This document shows, piece by piece, positions 53,201 to 62,857 of a stretch of DNA of 64,000 bases. Both the position numbers and the translations under genes were made by a program. Within the stretch, counting starts at the first letter, position 1; every line of letters starts with the position of its first letter. Under the pieces are notes generated by a model. That model saw nothing but the letters and a program-made list of their open reading frames with translations. It was not told where the DNA came from and made no database searches. The DNA comes from Himantopus leucocephalus (Eukaryota > Chordata > Aves > Charadriiformes > Recurvirostridae), in assembly GCA_003993805.1 (NCBI GenBank), contig RSEF01000020.1, positions 5,105,740-5,169,739 of the forward strand. Reading direction: 5' to 3'.

Positions 53201-56200
53201 AATAGTTTTTATTTGCTGTTTTGTAATTCTCTGCAGGGATTCCAAGATCCCTCCCCCTCCACCAGGACATAAATGGAAGGAGGTCCGGCATGATAACAAG
53301 GTTACCTGGCTGGTGTCGTGGACTGAGAACATCCAAGGCTCTATCAAATACATCATGTTGAACCCTAGCTCAAGAATTAAGGTAAAGATCTAGTTAAAAG
53401 AAAACATCTTACTGGTTATGTCTCCAGGAAGCAAGTGTACCTGTTGGCTAGGGGAGAGAGAGGAAGTAAAGCTGTCTTCCTATTTCATCCTACACTGACA
53501 TCATTGTGTCATTCCTAGTAGGAATCCTTTACTCTGTGTAAACCTAAAAGGAAGCAATTTATCCAAGAACAGACTTGCTCTGGTGGATATTTTACCTTTT
53601 TTGCCCTAATTTCCCCTGCCTAATCGTGTAGTGAAGTTCTTACCATGCGTTGTTAATTAGTCATTTGTAAAATGAAACTAGATGGACTAGATGATCTCTA
53701 GAGGTCCCTTCCAACCCCTACCATTCTGTGAAAAACACAGCCAGGCCACTGGCTGAGAAGGCTGATAAAGGAGCTCATGACTGAAGGAAAACAAACCCTG
53801 CTGTGGGAGCAAATAACCAGTCAACGGATCAATTCCATGAAAGCAATGATAAGCCTGTTGAAAGATAAATAGCCTTCAGTTTCGGGGGTAGTTCTTCTCA
53901 TGAAGTCTTCTTTTTAAGGGATTTTTTTCCTGGTTTAGAAACAAGGGGTTTGTCGTACAAGTATAGGGAAAAACATCTCTGTTCCTTGTGAATTTATGCC
54001 CTCTTTTTGCCATGGCTTGAATATACAATAATGATGATGAACTGTTGGTGTTGCTTTTACGTTTTTTATGGGTGTTTAATTACACAGCTGAAAGAACATA
54101 AGTGTCAGCTGAATAAAGCAGAGGAAATCATTTATATGTTGAGAGGCATGGAAGACATATCTTTTGTGTCTTTATAGTTGCTTCTGTGGATGCGTTTAAT
54201 ATCATGGAAAACTGAATTACCTACAGCTGCATGGCAGCGTAGTTTGAAGCTGAGCTGTTCAGCAGCAAAATCTCAATGCTTTTGTACAGTGAGACCATTT
54301 TCCACACGCAGACTTGCAAAGCCTTGAGGTGCAGGTTGGAACTGGTCCTTTGCCTGCTTTCTGATGCTGACTCTATTCCAACTTTCTCTGCAGGGTGAGA
54401 AGGACTGGCAGAAGTATGAGACAGCTCGGAGGTTGAAGAAGTGCGTAGATAAAATTCGAAATCAATATCGAGAAGACTGGAAATCCAAAGAGATGAAAGT
54501 ACGGCAGAGGGCTGTGGCGCTGTACTTCATTGATAAAGTAAGGCTCATTCCCCAGCACACTCCTCTTACCTTTCCCGTCCTGCTGGCAGCACTCAGGAAT
54601 GCTGTGTGTCTGTTCCTAAGGCAGATTTGAGCCCAGTTAATAAGGTATCCTGAGACTTCCTGGTGGGCAGGCCGCTGTCTCCTTTTCCTTCCCATTACCT
54701 GGAATCCAGAGCAATAAACTATTGTACTGAACATGGCTATTTCAGGCAGCATTGTTTTAGTTCAGGCAAAATTCACAGCATGGTTCCAGAATCGCCCAGT
54801 TGGATTACAGGGAAGTTTGCATGGGCCTTTTGTCTCCAGCTGTTTCAGTTTTCCTGCTGGGAATTTCTGTTGGTTTGTCACCTCTTTAGTTTGAGGTCAC
54901 AGTCGTGAGGTTTCATAATTATGCTAAATTTTTCACCACAGCATAAAGAAAACTGCAGTTGTGTTGATGCATTTAAAGCTACTTAAAACCAGTTTCCAGA
55001 GGGCTGTTGTCCTGGTAGTGCATGGTGTCTTGACCAACTAAATTAACAGTTTTTTATTCAAAATAATTTGATGTAAACCAGGGAACTTTGATTTGACTAA
55101 TTGAGGTTTCACATGAACACTGAAGGTTTTTCTTCAAAAAATTAGAAATTGGTTTAGCCAGTACTGTTAATACACATATTTTTTTTTAATGCAGACAAAT
55201 GTAGCCTTTCGATTATTTATATAACCCTAAGTACCCTATATCCTATTTAAAGTGTATTTATTTAGTGTACAGTGAAGAGATAGCATCCTAGAAGATGAAA
55301 AACTGAACTTTATGACTTTCTATCAAGTTGACTTCACGTGGAAGTCAGTCTGATTTTGAAAAAATATCAAACATATTGAAATGGATTTCGATTAGAACTG
55401 TCTTACAGTTTTTGAGTTACTTAATGAGCAAAAGTAGGTAAAGCATCTTGCTTTAAACTTCTTAAAAAAAAATGAGATATTCTAGTAGATTGGTAGACTA
55501 ATGGCTGTAGTGTTATTTAAAACAGATTTCAAGTACTTAAGGTTGTTTTCATTAGAATTTTGTGTCAATTTTATCCACTCAAATGCATTTTCTCCCCTTT
55601 TTCTTCTCTTATGGACACTACTGAGTCTAGGCTAGTGTCTGAAAGTTTCCAGCATCTATACATTACTGGGATGGTTTGAAATGCTTACCTCTCTTGTCTT
55701 GATATAAATGTAGCTTGCCCTGAGAGCTGGTAATGAAAAAGAAGAAGGAGAGACAGCTGACACCGTGGGCTGCTGCTCTCTGAGAGTAGAACATATCAAG
55801 CTGCATCCTGAACTGGACGGCCAGGAATACGTGGTTGAGTTTGACTTCCTCGGGAAAGACTCCATCCGATACTACAACAAAGTCCCTGTTGAGAAGAGGG
55901 TAAGGCACCTCCACAAACGCATACACAGACGGAATTGCGGAAAAATGTAGTCAACACAGTTTTGGTGGGAATAACAGGGTCGCTGTCACTGATCAGATAC
56001 CTAGCCAGAAAAAAACTCAGTTAACGTCCTTCCCTTTTTATTGGCAGTGCCATGGAAAATAGGGTTGCTGGTGGTGTGAAATAACCCAGCAGATGAGATA
56101 TTTAAACATCTTACTGCTCCTCCCTGTGGGCTCGCTGTCAAGAGTTGGAATAACGTAACTATAACAGCTATGTTAGATGAGTTTTTTGGGTCTCGTTCTG

Positions 56201-59200
56201 GTCAGCAGAGATGGTTTTGTCACCTGTAGGTGGTAGAGTTCTATGCCCGTGTGACAAGTAATAGCATAAAAGGTTCTGAAATGCAGTGCTGGATGGCACT
56301 GTTAGAGTGGCAGTTCGACTTGGGCTTTTATGATACTAGCTTCTCTGTCACTGTGGTTTTGTTCATGTTGGAGCTGAGCCCTCACTGAGGTAGGTCCAGA
56401 TCTTGGGTGCCCCAGCGCAAACAGAGTAGATGCACTGATACTTCTGGCCTATGTACCTGTGTATCTACCAACCAAGACTTCTTTCCCAGGCAGTGTTAAT
56501 TCCTTTATTTCTTTGTCATCCACCAATTTCAAATCTTCTGTGATCTTGACCTCATTCCAGAATAAATCCCCATCCAGCAGTACGAACCTGGAGGGCACTA
56601 TCCAAAAATACTTTTGTTTTTGTGGGTGTAACAGCTTTGCATCTGGCCCACAGCTCTGCAGTCAGCACAGCGTGTTAGATACCACATCTACAATTACTCT
56701 GGTAATTGTAACAACAATCAACAGTAAATGTTGGCCTCTTGGGGAACAAAACAACTGAAAAATCCAAACTATGGCTGCTATAGAAATGAGTATGTGCTGG
56801 ACTTCTTACTTCCTTGTTTAAAGAAGAAAACATTTTTCCAGTTTAAATGTATTGGTATCTCTTGGTGTCTCTTCTTCAGTGCTTACAATGGGGAATTGAT
56901 TATTGTGGAACTGGAAATCTTTGTATATTAGGTGTCTATAGAAGAAGAATGTGTGTTGTTGAGAAGCTGGGAACTGGGGATTTGGAGCACACAGAGCTGG
57001 GATTTGTGGTCTCTGTATAATCAAAGATGCTTTGGTTATTTTCCCTACCCCAATGAGACTTGTTTGGGGTGGAACTGTATGAAACATTTAATGTAGCAAT
57101 GAGAATGGCTGTTTTTTAGTAACTTCAGTCCGTGGGAAATGGCTCAAGGGTCTCTTTGGCTGGAGTAATGATGGAGAGTAAGGGAAAGGTGGTAGCTTTG
57201 GGGTCTCTTTCTCTGTCAGGCACCTAAGCCAGAGCAGAATCAGGTCTCCTGCAATCTTGATCTAAAGGATGAAGATAAAAGGCTCTGAATGCTCAAAACT
57301 CCTGTTGCTTGGGAGGAACCTTCAACACAAGTGTTGTATTGAGAGATGGGTCTTTGCAGGCTAGGAAATACCGTCCAGCATTGTCACTGTTGCCTGAAGA
57401 CAGTTTCAATGGCTCCCTGACAGTGTTGCTTCCTTTGTATTACTGGTACACAGCGCTGACTGGTCTGTGTGCCTCAAGTTACCGGTTTTCTTTTCCTGCA
57501 GGTGTTTAAGAATCTTCAGCTGTTCATGGAGAACAAGCAGCCTGAGGATGACCTCTTTGACCGCCTCAATGTAAGCACATAGTTAACAGTGAGGGATGGT
57601 GGTAGAGCATCATGAACAGGCTTACTCTGCACCAGACAATAACAGCTGCTCTGTTCCAGAAATGGTTTCAGTGGCAATTTGCTTCCAGAGCAGGTCTGAG
57701 CGGCCTAAAAGCAGTGAGAGTGTGTCTCAATCCGGTGTCTGTATTGTCCGCTGTGCCCGCAGGTTCCCGAAGCGATGGGCTTTGGCGATGGTGGGCCTGG
57801 CTGGCTCTGACTTGGGGAGGTTTTTTCAGAGTTCAGAGAAGGTGATTGTGTGAGGTGACAGATTTTCAGATGCCATCCCCATCTGCACATTTGGGTCTAT
57901 GGGAGCACTGTGGTGGTTCAGGCACCTTCCCTGGGATGGGACAGGCACGTCTCTGCCTGTTGGGAACCAAAACCTCCACATTGAAGAAAACAGTTTTGGC
58001 TGCTTGTGGTACTTGATACCAATCTAATACTTGTTGGTTCTTTGTTCACTTTTCCTGTGGTTTCAGTAATGTTGTGGCCATTCTGTTGTGGTCAGGGTTG
58101 AGCACACTAGGCTTCAGCCGTGAGCTGCATGGCTTTGTCACAGTGTGTCCAGAGATTTCACAAATGCTGTGGTCAATTCTAGTGCTAACTGTCATCTCCT
58201 TTCTGCTTCCTTAGACCAGTATCTTAAATAAACATCTTCAAGACCTTATGGAGGGACTGACAGCCAAGGTATTCCGTACTTACAATGCCTCCATCACGCT
58301 ACAGCAGCAGCTCAAGGAGCTCACTAATCGTAAGTCTTGTCCTTGAAACTCGGGGGGGAACAGATCTTATTCTGCAATACAGACCTGGCTTCCTTGGCTT
58401 AGCCACAAGTGCTGTATCTGTACACCACTTCCTCATTGCAGTTCTCCCAGTGTAATGTCAGACAGCTGAGGTCTGACCAAAAAACTGCTGCCAAACAATC
58501 TTTTTGGGGTAGTTGAGCAGCCCAGCGCTGGGGCAGGGCAGAGCTGACTTGTGAGCACGCCAGGGTGTTCTGCCTGCTAATTTATGCCTGTCCTTTACCA
58601 TATCTCTTACTTGCTTTCTGTTAATTGTAAAGTGCTATATGTGGCAGGCAAGGCAGATGCATCTGTAACAGCCCCATGTTTCTTGGCTGCTCATTCACAA
58701 CCTCTGTGTCGAGCACTGATAGCTTGCACTTCAACAACTTCATAAAGTGGGCACGTTGGATCTGTGGAGCCCAGCAGTGTCCTGCTGTTCTCTGCTCTGA
58801 GCATGGATGTGCTTCCCCTCTCTTGAGTGGCAAATGGTGTCTTTGTTGCTATGGCAGAAAGCGTTTAGGGCCCCAGGTGGAAGTGATCAGGCTCTTGCAA
58901 CTGTAATTAGAGTCCACTGTTGAGACTGGCCCATCGGAGGGAACATCAGTTCTGCAGTGACTGTGAGCTTGCAGAGTCGGTGGGCTGCTGGCTGGGGCTG
59001 CACAGCCCTGGAGAACCCGCTTGTTCACCACTTTCTTGTACTTTGCAGCGGACGACAACATCCCAGCAAAGATCCTTTCCTATAACCGTGCCAACAGAGC
59101 GGTTGCCATTTTGTGTAACCACCAGAGGGCTCCGCCGAAGACCTTCGAGAAGTCCATGATGAACCTGCAGAGCAAGGTACCCCCACCCTTGCCCAGCTCT

Positions 59201-61838
59201 GGGGCTGGGGCAGGGCTCCAAGTCTGCACCTCAGGAGTCACGTTTCCTTTCACTTGGGGTGAAACGGAAGCAGAGCCTGCTTTTTCCCTGTCAGGAGTTG
59301 GTTAGTGCTGCCTCAGAGATGGACCTGCTTGGAGAGGAGTAATGAGCTGAAAGGGACACCTTTCAGTATGAGTCGTCTTTTACTTGTAAAGACCAAGACC
59401 AGACCCTTTTTATCTGCCCTTCATCCCATAGCTATGTGTTCTGCTGCCATTGAAACTTCAGAGCAGCAGTCTCTAGCTCTGATTTGTGTCCCCTAAAGAA
59501 CCCAGACTGGGCATCCACTCCTGTTGCGTGAATCCCAGGCCACTGTCAGTGCAGGCTGTGTACATGGTACATTATGCCCCTCTGACTTGACCTCTTCCTT
59601 TGCAGATTGTTTCTGGTGAAGGCCATGAGGTCCAAAGGGGTTAGGTCTGTTCCTGGTCTGGCTTTAGAATAACCTTCACAATAAGGACTTCTGGTTTGGC
59701 ACTGCAGTGTCCCCTGCTTCTGTAACACCTAACATGGCTGCCTTCACCCTAGATCTTAGAGCTTGGGGGGTGTTTAAGGGGAATGGTTGAACAGGGGCTG
59801 CAAAATGCTAAATTTCCCTGAATCCTAAACTTACTGGAGAAGAACCGCCTGAAGCCTTAACAGTTTTCAGCCTGTAGGATTTGGGGCAAGAACTGATTCT
59901 GCTGAGGGAACAGGGATCATCCTTCTGTGTTACCATCACAGAGTTGGTACTGGTGGGATACAGTGGACGCAGACAAGCTGCCTGGAGGGGCTCTTGACCA
60001 GCCCCAGGCCAAGCCAATTCCTTTGCCTGCTTGGTTGTAGCTGTGTGAGAAAGCTCCCAGCGCCACTTTGTCTTTGGAAACGAGTGGGGCCTTATTTTCT
60101 GAGAGGAATATTTCACCACACTAGGCTTCGCTGCAAACTGGAAGGCCAGTGGCCTAATTGTTCTGCAGAAGTGGGTCTGAGTGCTGGTAGATTCTGAACG
60201 TGGTCACAAACTCACTCCCTGGGTCACGCTGCCCAGGGGTGACTGCCACAGTTGTCAGCAGCTTGTTCACAGTGCTGCCATCTGGTTTTGCCTCTCCTAG
60301 ATCGATGCCAAGAAGGAGCAGTTAGCTGATGCCAGGAGAGAACTGAAAAGCGCCAAAGCTGATGCCAAGGTCCGGAGGGATGAGAAGTCTAAAAAGTAAG
60401 GCTGGTGTTACCAGGCTGTGCATTGCTCCCGGTACTCTCAGCTCCAAATGGGTCCTTCACCCTGTGTTCTGTTTCCCCAGCCTGTGATCTGGGAAGACTT
60501 CCTCAGGCTTTCTTGTCCCCTCTTTATTCTGTGCATGAAGAAATAGCCTTCAAGCTGAGGACTATAGGGTGGTCTGACACTGCAGTTCCTGGTGTGGTCA
60601 TTAGCATTAGTCTCTTCTGTGTCATCCCTCTGAGCTGAGCACCAACCAGTGCTCAGGCACCCTGCTGCCCGGGACCAAGCAGAGCAATGGATCCAGTGTG
60701 CAGCATTGCCATCTTCACGGGGAGCCAGGAGTTACACAATTGCACATGCGCTTTCCTGGGTTCTGCTCTGCTCTGTTGGAAGCCCACGGTGCAGACGATG
60801 TACTCGGGCGCTGTATGGGCTCTGCAGCATAGCCACAGGGGTGCTGAGTTAAGGGAGCTCTGAAAGCAGAATCACAGCATGACTGTTACGAAGGGATAGA
60901 TGGGCTGGTTTTAATGTGGGTGTTACATCAGTACAGTTCAGGCTGTTGCTTCCAACCCTTTAAAACAAAACTGCTGCTTAAGATTTCTGCTCTGCCTCTT
61001 GGAAAATGTCAGTTCTTAATTGCATGTGCTGAGTGTTTTGTGTCACCATCTGTGCTGACACAGCTGCCCTTTGTGGCTGATGGCATTGCTTACCTTGAGC
61101 AGAATCCCTTTGGGTTCCCACAGTGCTGCCATCTCAAGCCCAGCAGGGCATTAGACATTAAATGCTTTGATTTTTTCCCACCCCAGGACAGTGGAGAGCA
61201 AGAAAAAAGCAGTGCAGAGGATTGAGGAGCAACTGATGAAGCTGGAGGTTCAGGCTACAGACAGGGAGGAGAACAAGCAGATTGCTTTGGGCACCTCCAA
61301 ACTCAACTATCTGGATCCCCGGATCTCTGTTGCTTGGTAAGCATCTGCCTGGGGTGTGCTGGAAGGAACCACCCCTTCACTTGTGTCTTGTTTCCCCGGT
61401 GAACAGACACGTGCTGTGGCTGAGAGCAGTGCCCCTGTGCTGCCAGAGACGTCTGTCTCTGTGGCCTTCCCTTATATCTTCACATGGTTTCAGGAAGTTA
61501 CAAAAGAATCTCTTGGTGCACAATGCCAGCCAAAGCCAGCACTGCACTGGGAGGTGATGGGTTGGAGGACCTGCAGGGTGGAACAGTGGGAGGCTGGTCG
61601 TGCTCAGCTGGGTGGTGTGTCCTGTAAAGGAGCAGAGCTAGAAAGGTGCCGGGGGAGAGCGGGGCAGTTCTGCTGCACAGCGAGAGGTTGAGTGCCTGTG
61701 CTGTGTTGGATCTAACAGCGTCTTCTCTTCTGCAGGTGTAAGAAGTGGGGAATTCCCATAGAGAAGATTTATAACAAAACCCAACGAGAGAAATTTGCCT
61801 GGGCTATCGACATGGCAGAGGAAGACTATGAGTTTTAA
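26187..61838 (+). CDS. TOP1: DNA topoisomerase I, nuclear (19 exons, 5' partial)
   Basis: Type IB topoisomerase that relaxes supercoils ahead of polymerases by nicking one strand through a 3'-phosphotyrosyl link, acting in nucleus and nucleolus. Joined exons: 26187-26289, 35940-36066, 36670-36728, 39503-39598, 40813-40888, 41925-42022, 46463-46578, 50012-50133, 50847-50969, 52408-52595, 53237-53381, 54394-54537, 55714-55899, 57502-57570, 58215-58329, 59049-59176, 60301-60395, 61187-61336, 61736-61838. Phases join throughout and all introns are GT-AG. The catalytic pentad is intact (human R488, K532, R590, H632, Y723; here +1): codons at 55723, 55855, 58275, 59120 and 61308. Domain order is charged N-terminus (to about residue 205), core (about 206-635), coiled-coil linker (about 636-713) and C-terminal domain. 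The first 58 coding nt (exons 1-2) are upstream, giving an expected 766 aa. The identification is essentially certain; residue numbers assume the usual 19-codon start. Confidence 0.98.
26290..35939 (+). other. TOP1: TOP1 intron 3
   Basis: About 9.65 kb with no gene I can support. The first 850 bases contain a CpG-bearing patch (26620-27140) open in several frames on both strands. A second two-strand open patch lies near 29700-29940. A 19-bp tandem repeat sits at 35040-35077 and an A-rich stretch near 32845-32870. The acceptor is CTTGCAG at 35933-35939. Confidence 0.9.
35040..35077. repeat. Two-copy 19-bp tandem repeat
   Basis: CTTGAAAATGTGATCCAAA occurs twice back to back (35040-35058 and 35059-35077) in intron 3. 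The copies are identical, which points to a recent slippage duplication. Confidence 0.95.
35940..36066 (+). CDS. TOP1: TOP1 exon 4: residues 54 (split) to 96
   Basis: The acceptor is CTTGCAG and the donor is AAG|GTAGGT. It encodes more of the basic N-terminal domain, including [15 protein letters not shown] and [17 protein letters not shown]. One extra Ser compared with human (DSSEKK). It contains a KKHKDKE cluster at the place of a known human nuclear localisation segment. It ends in phase 0. Confidence 0.97.
36067..36669 (+). other. TOP1: TOP1 intron 4
   Basis: Short intron of 603 bp. The exon 4 reading frame stays open into it as far as a TGA at 36196-36198, so a retained intron would add about 43 residues and end the protein before the core. 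No repeat or RNA gene seen. Confidence 0.93.
36670..36728 (+). CDS. TOP1: TOP1 exon 5: residues 97 to 116 (split)
   Basis: A 59-nt exon with acceptor TTTTTCAG and donor AG|GTAAGA. It encodes [23 protein letters not shown] fits the SUMO consensus and corresponds to human K103 (here Lys107). The start differs from human (MKSSSGDI for VRASGDA), one residue longer. Confidence 0.97.
36729..39502 (+). other. TOP1: TOP1 intron 5
   Basis: About 2.8 kb. I see no gene, no clear repeat family and no RNA gene; only ordinary AT-rich intronic sequence and short homopolymers. The acceptor is TTTTTGTAG. Confidence 0.92.
39503..39598 (+). CDS. TOP1: TOP1 exon 6: residues 116 (split) to 148 (split)
   Basis: The donor is GA|GTAAGT. 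It encodes [20 protein letters not shown] followed by [15 protein letters not shown] is a SUMO consensus at the place of human K117, the main sumoylated lysine (here Lys121). Same length as the human segment. Confidence 0.97.
39599..40812 (+). other. TOP1: TOP1 intron 6
   Basis: About 1.2 kb of AT-rich intron with an A-rich run at 39843-39864. Nothing else recognisable. The acceptor is TTCTAACAG. Confidence 0.92.
40813..40888 (+). CDS. TOP1: TOP1 exon 7: residues 148 (split) to 173
   Basis: It encodes [20 protein letters not shown] and then an acidic QEEEE. IKTE is a SUMO consensus at the place of human K153 (here Lys157), and KPKKIKTED overlaps a human nuclear localisation signal. The donor is GAG|GTAACG. 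Ends in phase 0. Confidence 0.97.
40889..41924 (+). other. TOP1: TOP1 intron 7
   Basis: About 1.0 kb. It includes a plus-strand open frame of 110 codons (41282-41614) with no recognisable family and no splice or translation context, judged to be chance. No repeats of note. The acceptor is TTTTGCAG. Confidence 0.92.
41925..42022 (+). CDS. TOP1: TOP1 exon 8: residues 174 to 206 (split)
   Basis: It encodes [19 protein letters not shown], then [14 protein letters not shown], the end of the disordered domain and the entry to the core. Three residues shorter than human in the Lys-rich part. The Trp codon is split with exon 9 (TG|G). The donor is TG|GTAACT. Confidence 0.97.
42023..46462 (+). other. 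TOP1: TOP1 intron 8
   Basis: About 4.4 kb. It contains T/G-rich low-complexity DNA near 42240-42300, an undetermined base at 44136 beside a T run, and a stretch around 43500-44060 whose minus strand reads like decayed coding sequence. No intact gene. The acceptor is CTCTTGAAG. Confidence 0.9.
46463..46578 (+). CDS. TOP1: TOP1 exon 9: residues 206 (split) to 245 (split)
   Basis: Start of the core domain: [20 protein letters not shown], then [20 protein letters not shown]. This is the tryptophan-anchored stretch and start of core subdomains I/II, identical in form to human. The donor is G|GTGAGT. Confidence 0.98.
47208..47265 (+). mobile_element. Possible ancient CR1-like 3' tail fragment
   Basis: GGAGATCAGACTTGATGACC followed by a TTTCCTTTTAGTCCTGTGA-type segment resembles the 3' end shared by old sauropsid CR1 families (AGATCAGACTAGATGA...CTTTTAG...TATGA). 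It is short and diverged, so chance similarity is possible. Confidence 0.4.
47563..47718. repeat. Direct duplication, copy 1 (156 bp)
   Basis: From TGATACAAATTTGGAA to CACAAAAC. Copy 2 lies directly to the right after one N. The copies differ by a handful of substitutions and a 3-bp indel (GAAGAATG here, GAATG in copy 2). Confidence 0.93.
47721..47873. repeat. Direct duplication, copy 2 (153 bp)
   Basis: From TGATACAAACTTGGAA to CACAAAAC, matching copy 1 over its full length. The N at 47719 separates the copies, so this may be a mis-joined allele pair, not a true duplication. Confidence 0.93.
50012..50133 (+). CDS. TOP1: TOP1 exon 10: residues 245 (split) to 285
   Basis: It encodes [20 protein letters not shown], then [20 protein letters not shown], part of the upper clamp (core subdomains I/II). 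One change from human (Thr for Pro in KLSTKAEE). The donor is AAG|GTATGT. Confidence 0.98.
50134..50846 (+). other. TOP1: TOP1 intron 10
   Basis: 713 bp of ordinary intron. No repeats or RNA genes recognised. The acceptor is CTTTCTGCAAG. Confidence 0.93.
50847..50969 (+). CDS. TOP1: TOP1 exon 11: residues 286 to 326
   Basis: 41 codons, [20 protein letters not shown] to [11 protein letters not shown], starting and ending in phase 0. It is part of the core upper lobe, leading into the connector helices. Minor changes from human (for example SEEKST for NEEKNI). The donor is CAG|GTACCA. Confidence 0.98.
50970..52407 (+). other. TOP1: TOP1 intron 11
   Basis: About 1.4 kb with no recognised gene or repeat. 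The open frame running into exon 12 from 52288 is the exon plus accidental intron reading. The acceptor is TTTTTCCAG. Confidence 0.93.
52408..52595 (+). CDS. TOP1: TOP1 exon 12: residues 327 to 389 (split)
   Basis: 188 nt encoding [20 protein letters not shown] and the DNA-contacting block with [11 protein letters not shown] and [13 protein letters not shown]. It includes the equivalents of human F361 and R364 (here F362 and R365), residues at the camptothecin-sensitive site; both are unchanged. The donor is AA|GTGAGC. Confidence 0.98.
52596..53236 (+). other. TOP1: TOP1 intron 12
   Basis: 641 bp of T-rich intron. Nothing recognised in it. The acceptor is CTCTGCAG. Confidence 0.93.
53237..53381 (+). 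CDS. TOP1: TOP1 exon 13: residues 389 (split) to 437
   Basis: It encodes [20 protein letters not shown], then [18 protein letters not shown] and [10 protein letters not shown]. This is the end of the upper clamp and the hinge into core subdomain [12 protein letters not shown] replaces human DAKVPSPPP. The donor is AAG|GTAAAG. Confidence 0.98.
53382..54393 (+). other. TOP1: TOP1 intron 13
   Basis: About 1.0 kb. It contains a short sense CR1 3' tail (about 53678-53731). No RNA gene or other element recognised. The acceptor is CTCTGCAG. Confidence 0.93.
53678..53731 (+). mobile_element. CR1 3' tail fragment
   Basis: AGATGGACTAGATGATCTCT followed by AGAGGTCCCTTCCAACCC and ATTCTGTGA is the standard 3' end of avian CR1, here in the same orientation as TOP1. 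Only the last 50-odd bases of the element are present. Confidence 0.85.
54394..54537 (+). CDS. TOP1: TOP1 exon 14: residues 438 to 485
   Basis: 48 codons, [20 protein letters not shown] to [13 protein letters not shown]. Start of the catalytic core subdomain III; it reads the same as human. Phase 0 at both ends. The donor is AAA|GTAAGG. Confidence 0.98.
54538..55713 (+). other. TOP1: TOP1 intron 14
   Basis: About 1.2 kb of AT-rich intron with short A and T runs (for example near 55180 and 55464). No gene or repeat family recognised. The acceptor is AAATGTAG. Confidence 0.93.
55714..55899 (+). CDS. TOP1: TOP1 exon 15: residues 486 to 547; catalytic Arg and Lys
   Basis: 62 codons beginning [20 protein letters not shown]. 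It carries two of the five catalytic residues: the Arg of LALRAG (codon 55723-55725, human R488) and the Lys of FLGKDS (codon 55855-55857, human K532, the general acid). The following Asp (human D533, a camptothecin contact) is kept. Phase 0 at both ends. The donor is AGG|GTAAGG. Confidence 0.98.
55900..57501 (+). other. TOP1: TOP1 intron 15
   Basis: About 1.6 kb. Short unsupported open frames only; no repeat family recognised. The acceptor is TTTTCCTGCAG. Confidence 0.93.
57502..57570 (+). CDS. TOP1: TOP1 exon 16: residues 548 to 570
   Basis: 23 codons, [20 protein letters not shown] then RLN, reading the same as human. Part of core subdomain III. Phase 0 at both ends. The donor is AAT|GTAAGC. 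Confidence 0.98.
57571..58214 (+). other. TOP1: TOP1 intron 16
   Basis: 644 bp. Two overlapping short open frames (57596-57853) have no recognisable content. The acceptor is CTTCCTTAG. Confidence 0.93.
58215..58329 (+). CDS. TOP1: TOP1 exon 17: residues 571 to 609 (split); catalytic Arg
   Basis: It encodes [20 protein letters not shown] followed by [18 protein letters not shown]. The Arg of KVFRTYN (codon 58275-58277, human R590) is a catalytic pentad residue. TNPDDN replaces human TAPDEN at the exon 17/18 join. The donor is C|GTAAGT. Confidence 0.98.
58330..59048 (+). other. TOP1: TOP1 intron 17
   Basis: 719 bp with no recognised element. The acceptor is CTTTGCAG. Confidence 0.93.
59049..59176 (+). 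CDS. TOP1: TOP1 exon 18: residues 609 (split) to 651; catalytic His
   Basis: It encodes [20 protein letters not shown], then [16 protein letters not shown]. The His of NHQRAPPK (codon 59120-59122, human H632) is a pentad residue. The exon ends as the linker coiled coil begins. The donor is AAG|GTACCC. Confidence 0.98.
59177..60300 (+). other. TOP1: TOP1 intron 18
   Basis: About 1.1 kb, GC-richer than the upstream introns. Only unsupported short open frames. The acceptor is CCTCTCCTAG. Confidence 0.93.
60301..60395 (+). CDS. TOP1: TOP1 exon 19: residues 652 to 683 (split), linker
   Basis: It encodes [20 protein letters not shown] then [11 protein letters not shown], the first helix of the antiparallel coiled-coil linker that projects from the enzyme and slows strand rotation. 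Several conservative changes from human (VRRDEKSK for VMKDAKTK), typical of the tolerant linker tip. The donor is AA|GTAAGG. Confidence 0.98.
60396..61186 (+). other. TOP1: TOP1 intron 19
   Basis: 791 bp with no recognised element. The acceptor is CCCACCCCAG. Confidence 0.93.
61187..61336 (+). CDS. TOP1: TOP1 exon 20: residues 683 (split) to 733 (split); active-site Tyr
   Basis: The second linker helix ([20 protein letters not shown]) is followed by the C-terminal domain signature SKLNYLDPR. The Tyr codon 61308-61310 (human Y723, here Y724) makes the covalent DNA-3' link. The preceding Asn (human N722), whose change gives camptothecin resistance, is normal. The donor is TG|GTAAGC. Confidence 0.98.
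61337..61735 (+). other. TOP1: TOP1 intron 20
   Basis: 399 bp, the shortest intron in the window. No recognised element. The acceptor is CTTCTGCAG. Confidence 0.93.
61736..61838 (+). CDS. TOP1: TOP1 exon 21 (coding part): residues 733 (split) to 766 and stop
   Basis: It encodes [20 protein letters not shown] followed by [13 protein letters not shown] and TAA at 61836-61838. The C-terminus matches human except for Glu in place of Asp (MAEEDYEF) and Ile in place of Val (WGIPIEK). The terminal exon continues into the 3' UTR. Confidence 0.98.
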
Positions 61839-62857
61839 CTTGTTTTTAATGAGCTGAATTTTACGGGGGAAAAAAAAAAAGGGGGAGTAGCCTGGTTTTT
61901 AGGGAGATTGATAAACTGTGAGCCTTACTTGTCCTTATGTGCTGGGGAAGGGGGAGGAAAGGGGCAAGTGAGCATCAGATAAAACAGCCAACATCTTGCA
62001 GAAAGCATAACCTGGAAATATTCTAAAGGAGCTGAGCCAGTTGTCCTATGGACAACTTATTTAAAAATGTTTCAGAGATCCAAATTCTAGCTGTCTGGTT
62101 TGTGTGGTTTTTCTCTTGAGGCAGGGCAAGTGGATGGGGGATTTGTCAACCTTCCGCCAGGCAAATTCACCATCACACTGAGAGCGTGGGAATCTTTAGC
62201 TACTGTATACAAAATCCAATTATATTGGTGCGTTTTTACAGTTAGGGTTTTGCAATAACTTCTATATTTTAATAGAAAATGGACTCCTTAACCCCTGCCC
62301 TTCCCCTCCCCCTCCTGCCCCATTTCAGAATTTAACAAACAAACAAAATTTAAGAAACCCAACGCACCTGTTACAGCTGTCACTATAGTCATGGAAATAC
62401 CCAAATCTTTTTTAATTTGTCACTTGAAACAGTCGTGGCATTGGAACATGAATTACAAATATCCACCACATTTGTTCAGAGCAAAGTGTGATGGGAAAGC
62501 GGCCTCCTGACTTGAGTGTTCCTTTTTTTAAATGTGAATTTTTATTTCTTTTAATTATTTTAAAATATTTAAACAGTTGTTTTTTTTCTTCTTGATCTTA
62601 AAGATCGTGTAGATTTGGGGAGTGGGTGGGGAGGGGGCCGTGTGATAGGGAGATGCGTGTGGAATTTGAGGACAAGTGAAATTGGCAACAAATGACATTC
62701 CCATCACCCTTTGTTCTGAACACGCTCTGTACACTTCAAGAATATCTACTTTTTAGGTTTGTCAGACTATTTTACCTTTTTCCCCCCTTTTTTTCTAAGC
62801 CCCACTCCCCTCTTTTACTTGAAAGATTTTATTGTGTAAAAAGAAGTTTCACAGGTC

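Noticed and set aside
1..61838. Scattered AATAAA hexamers in the introns (for example near 2271 and 3940)
   Set aside because: Expected by chance in AT-rich DNA; none seen with a strong downstream GU-rich element and in-frame context.
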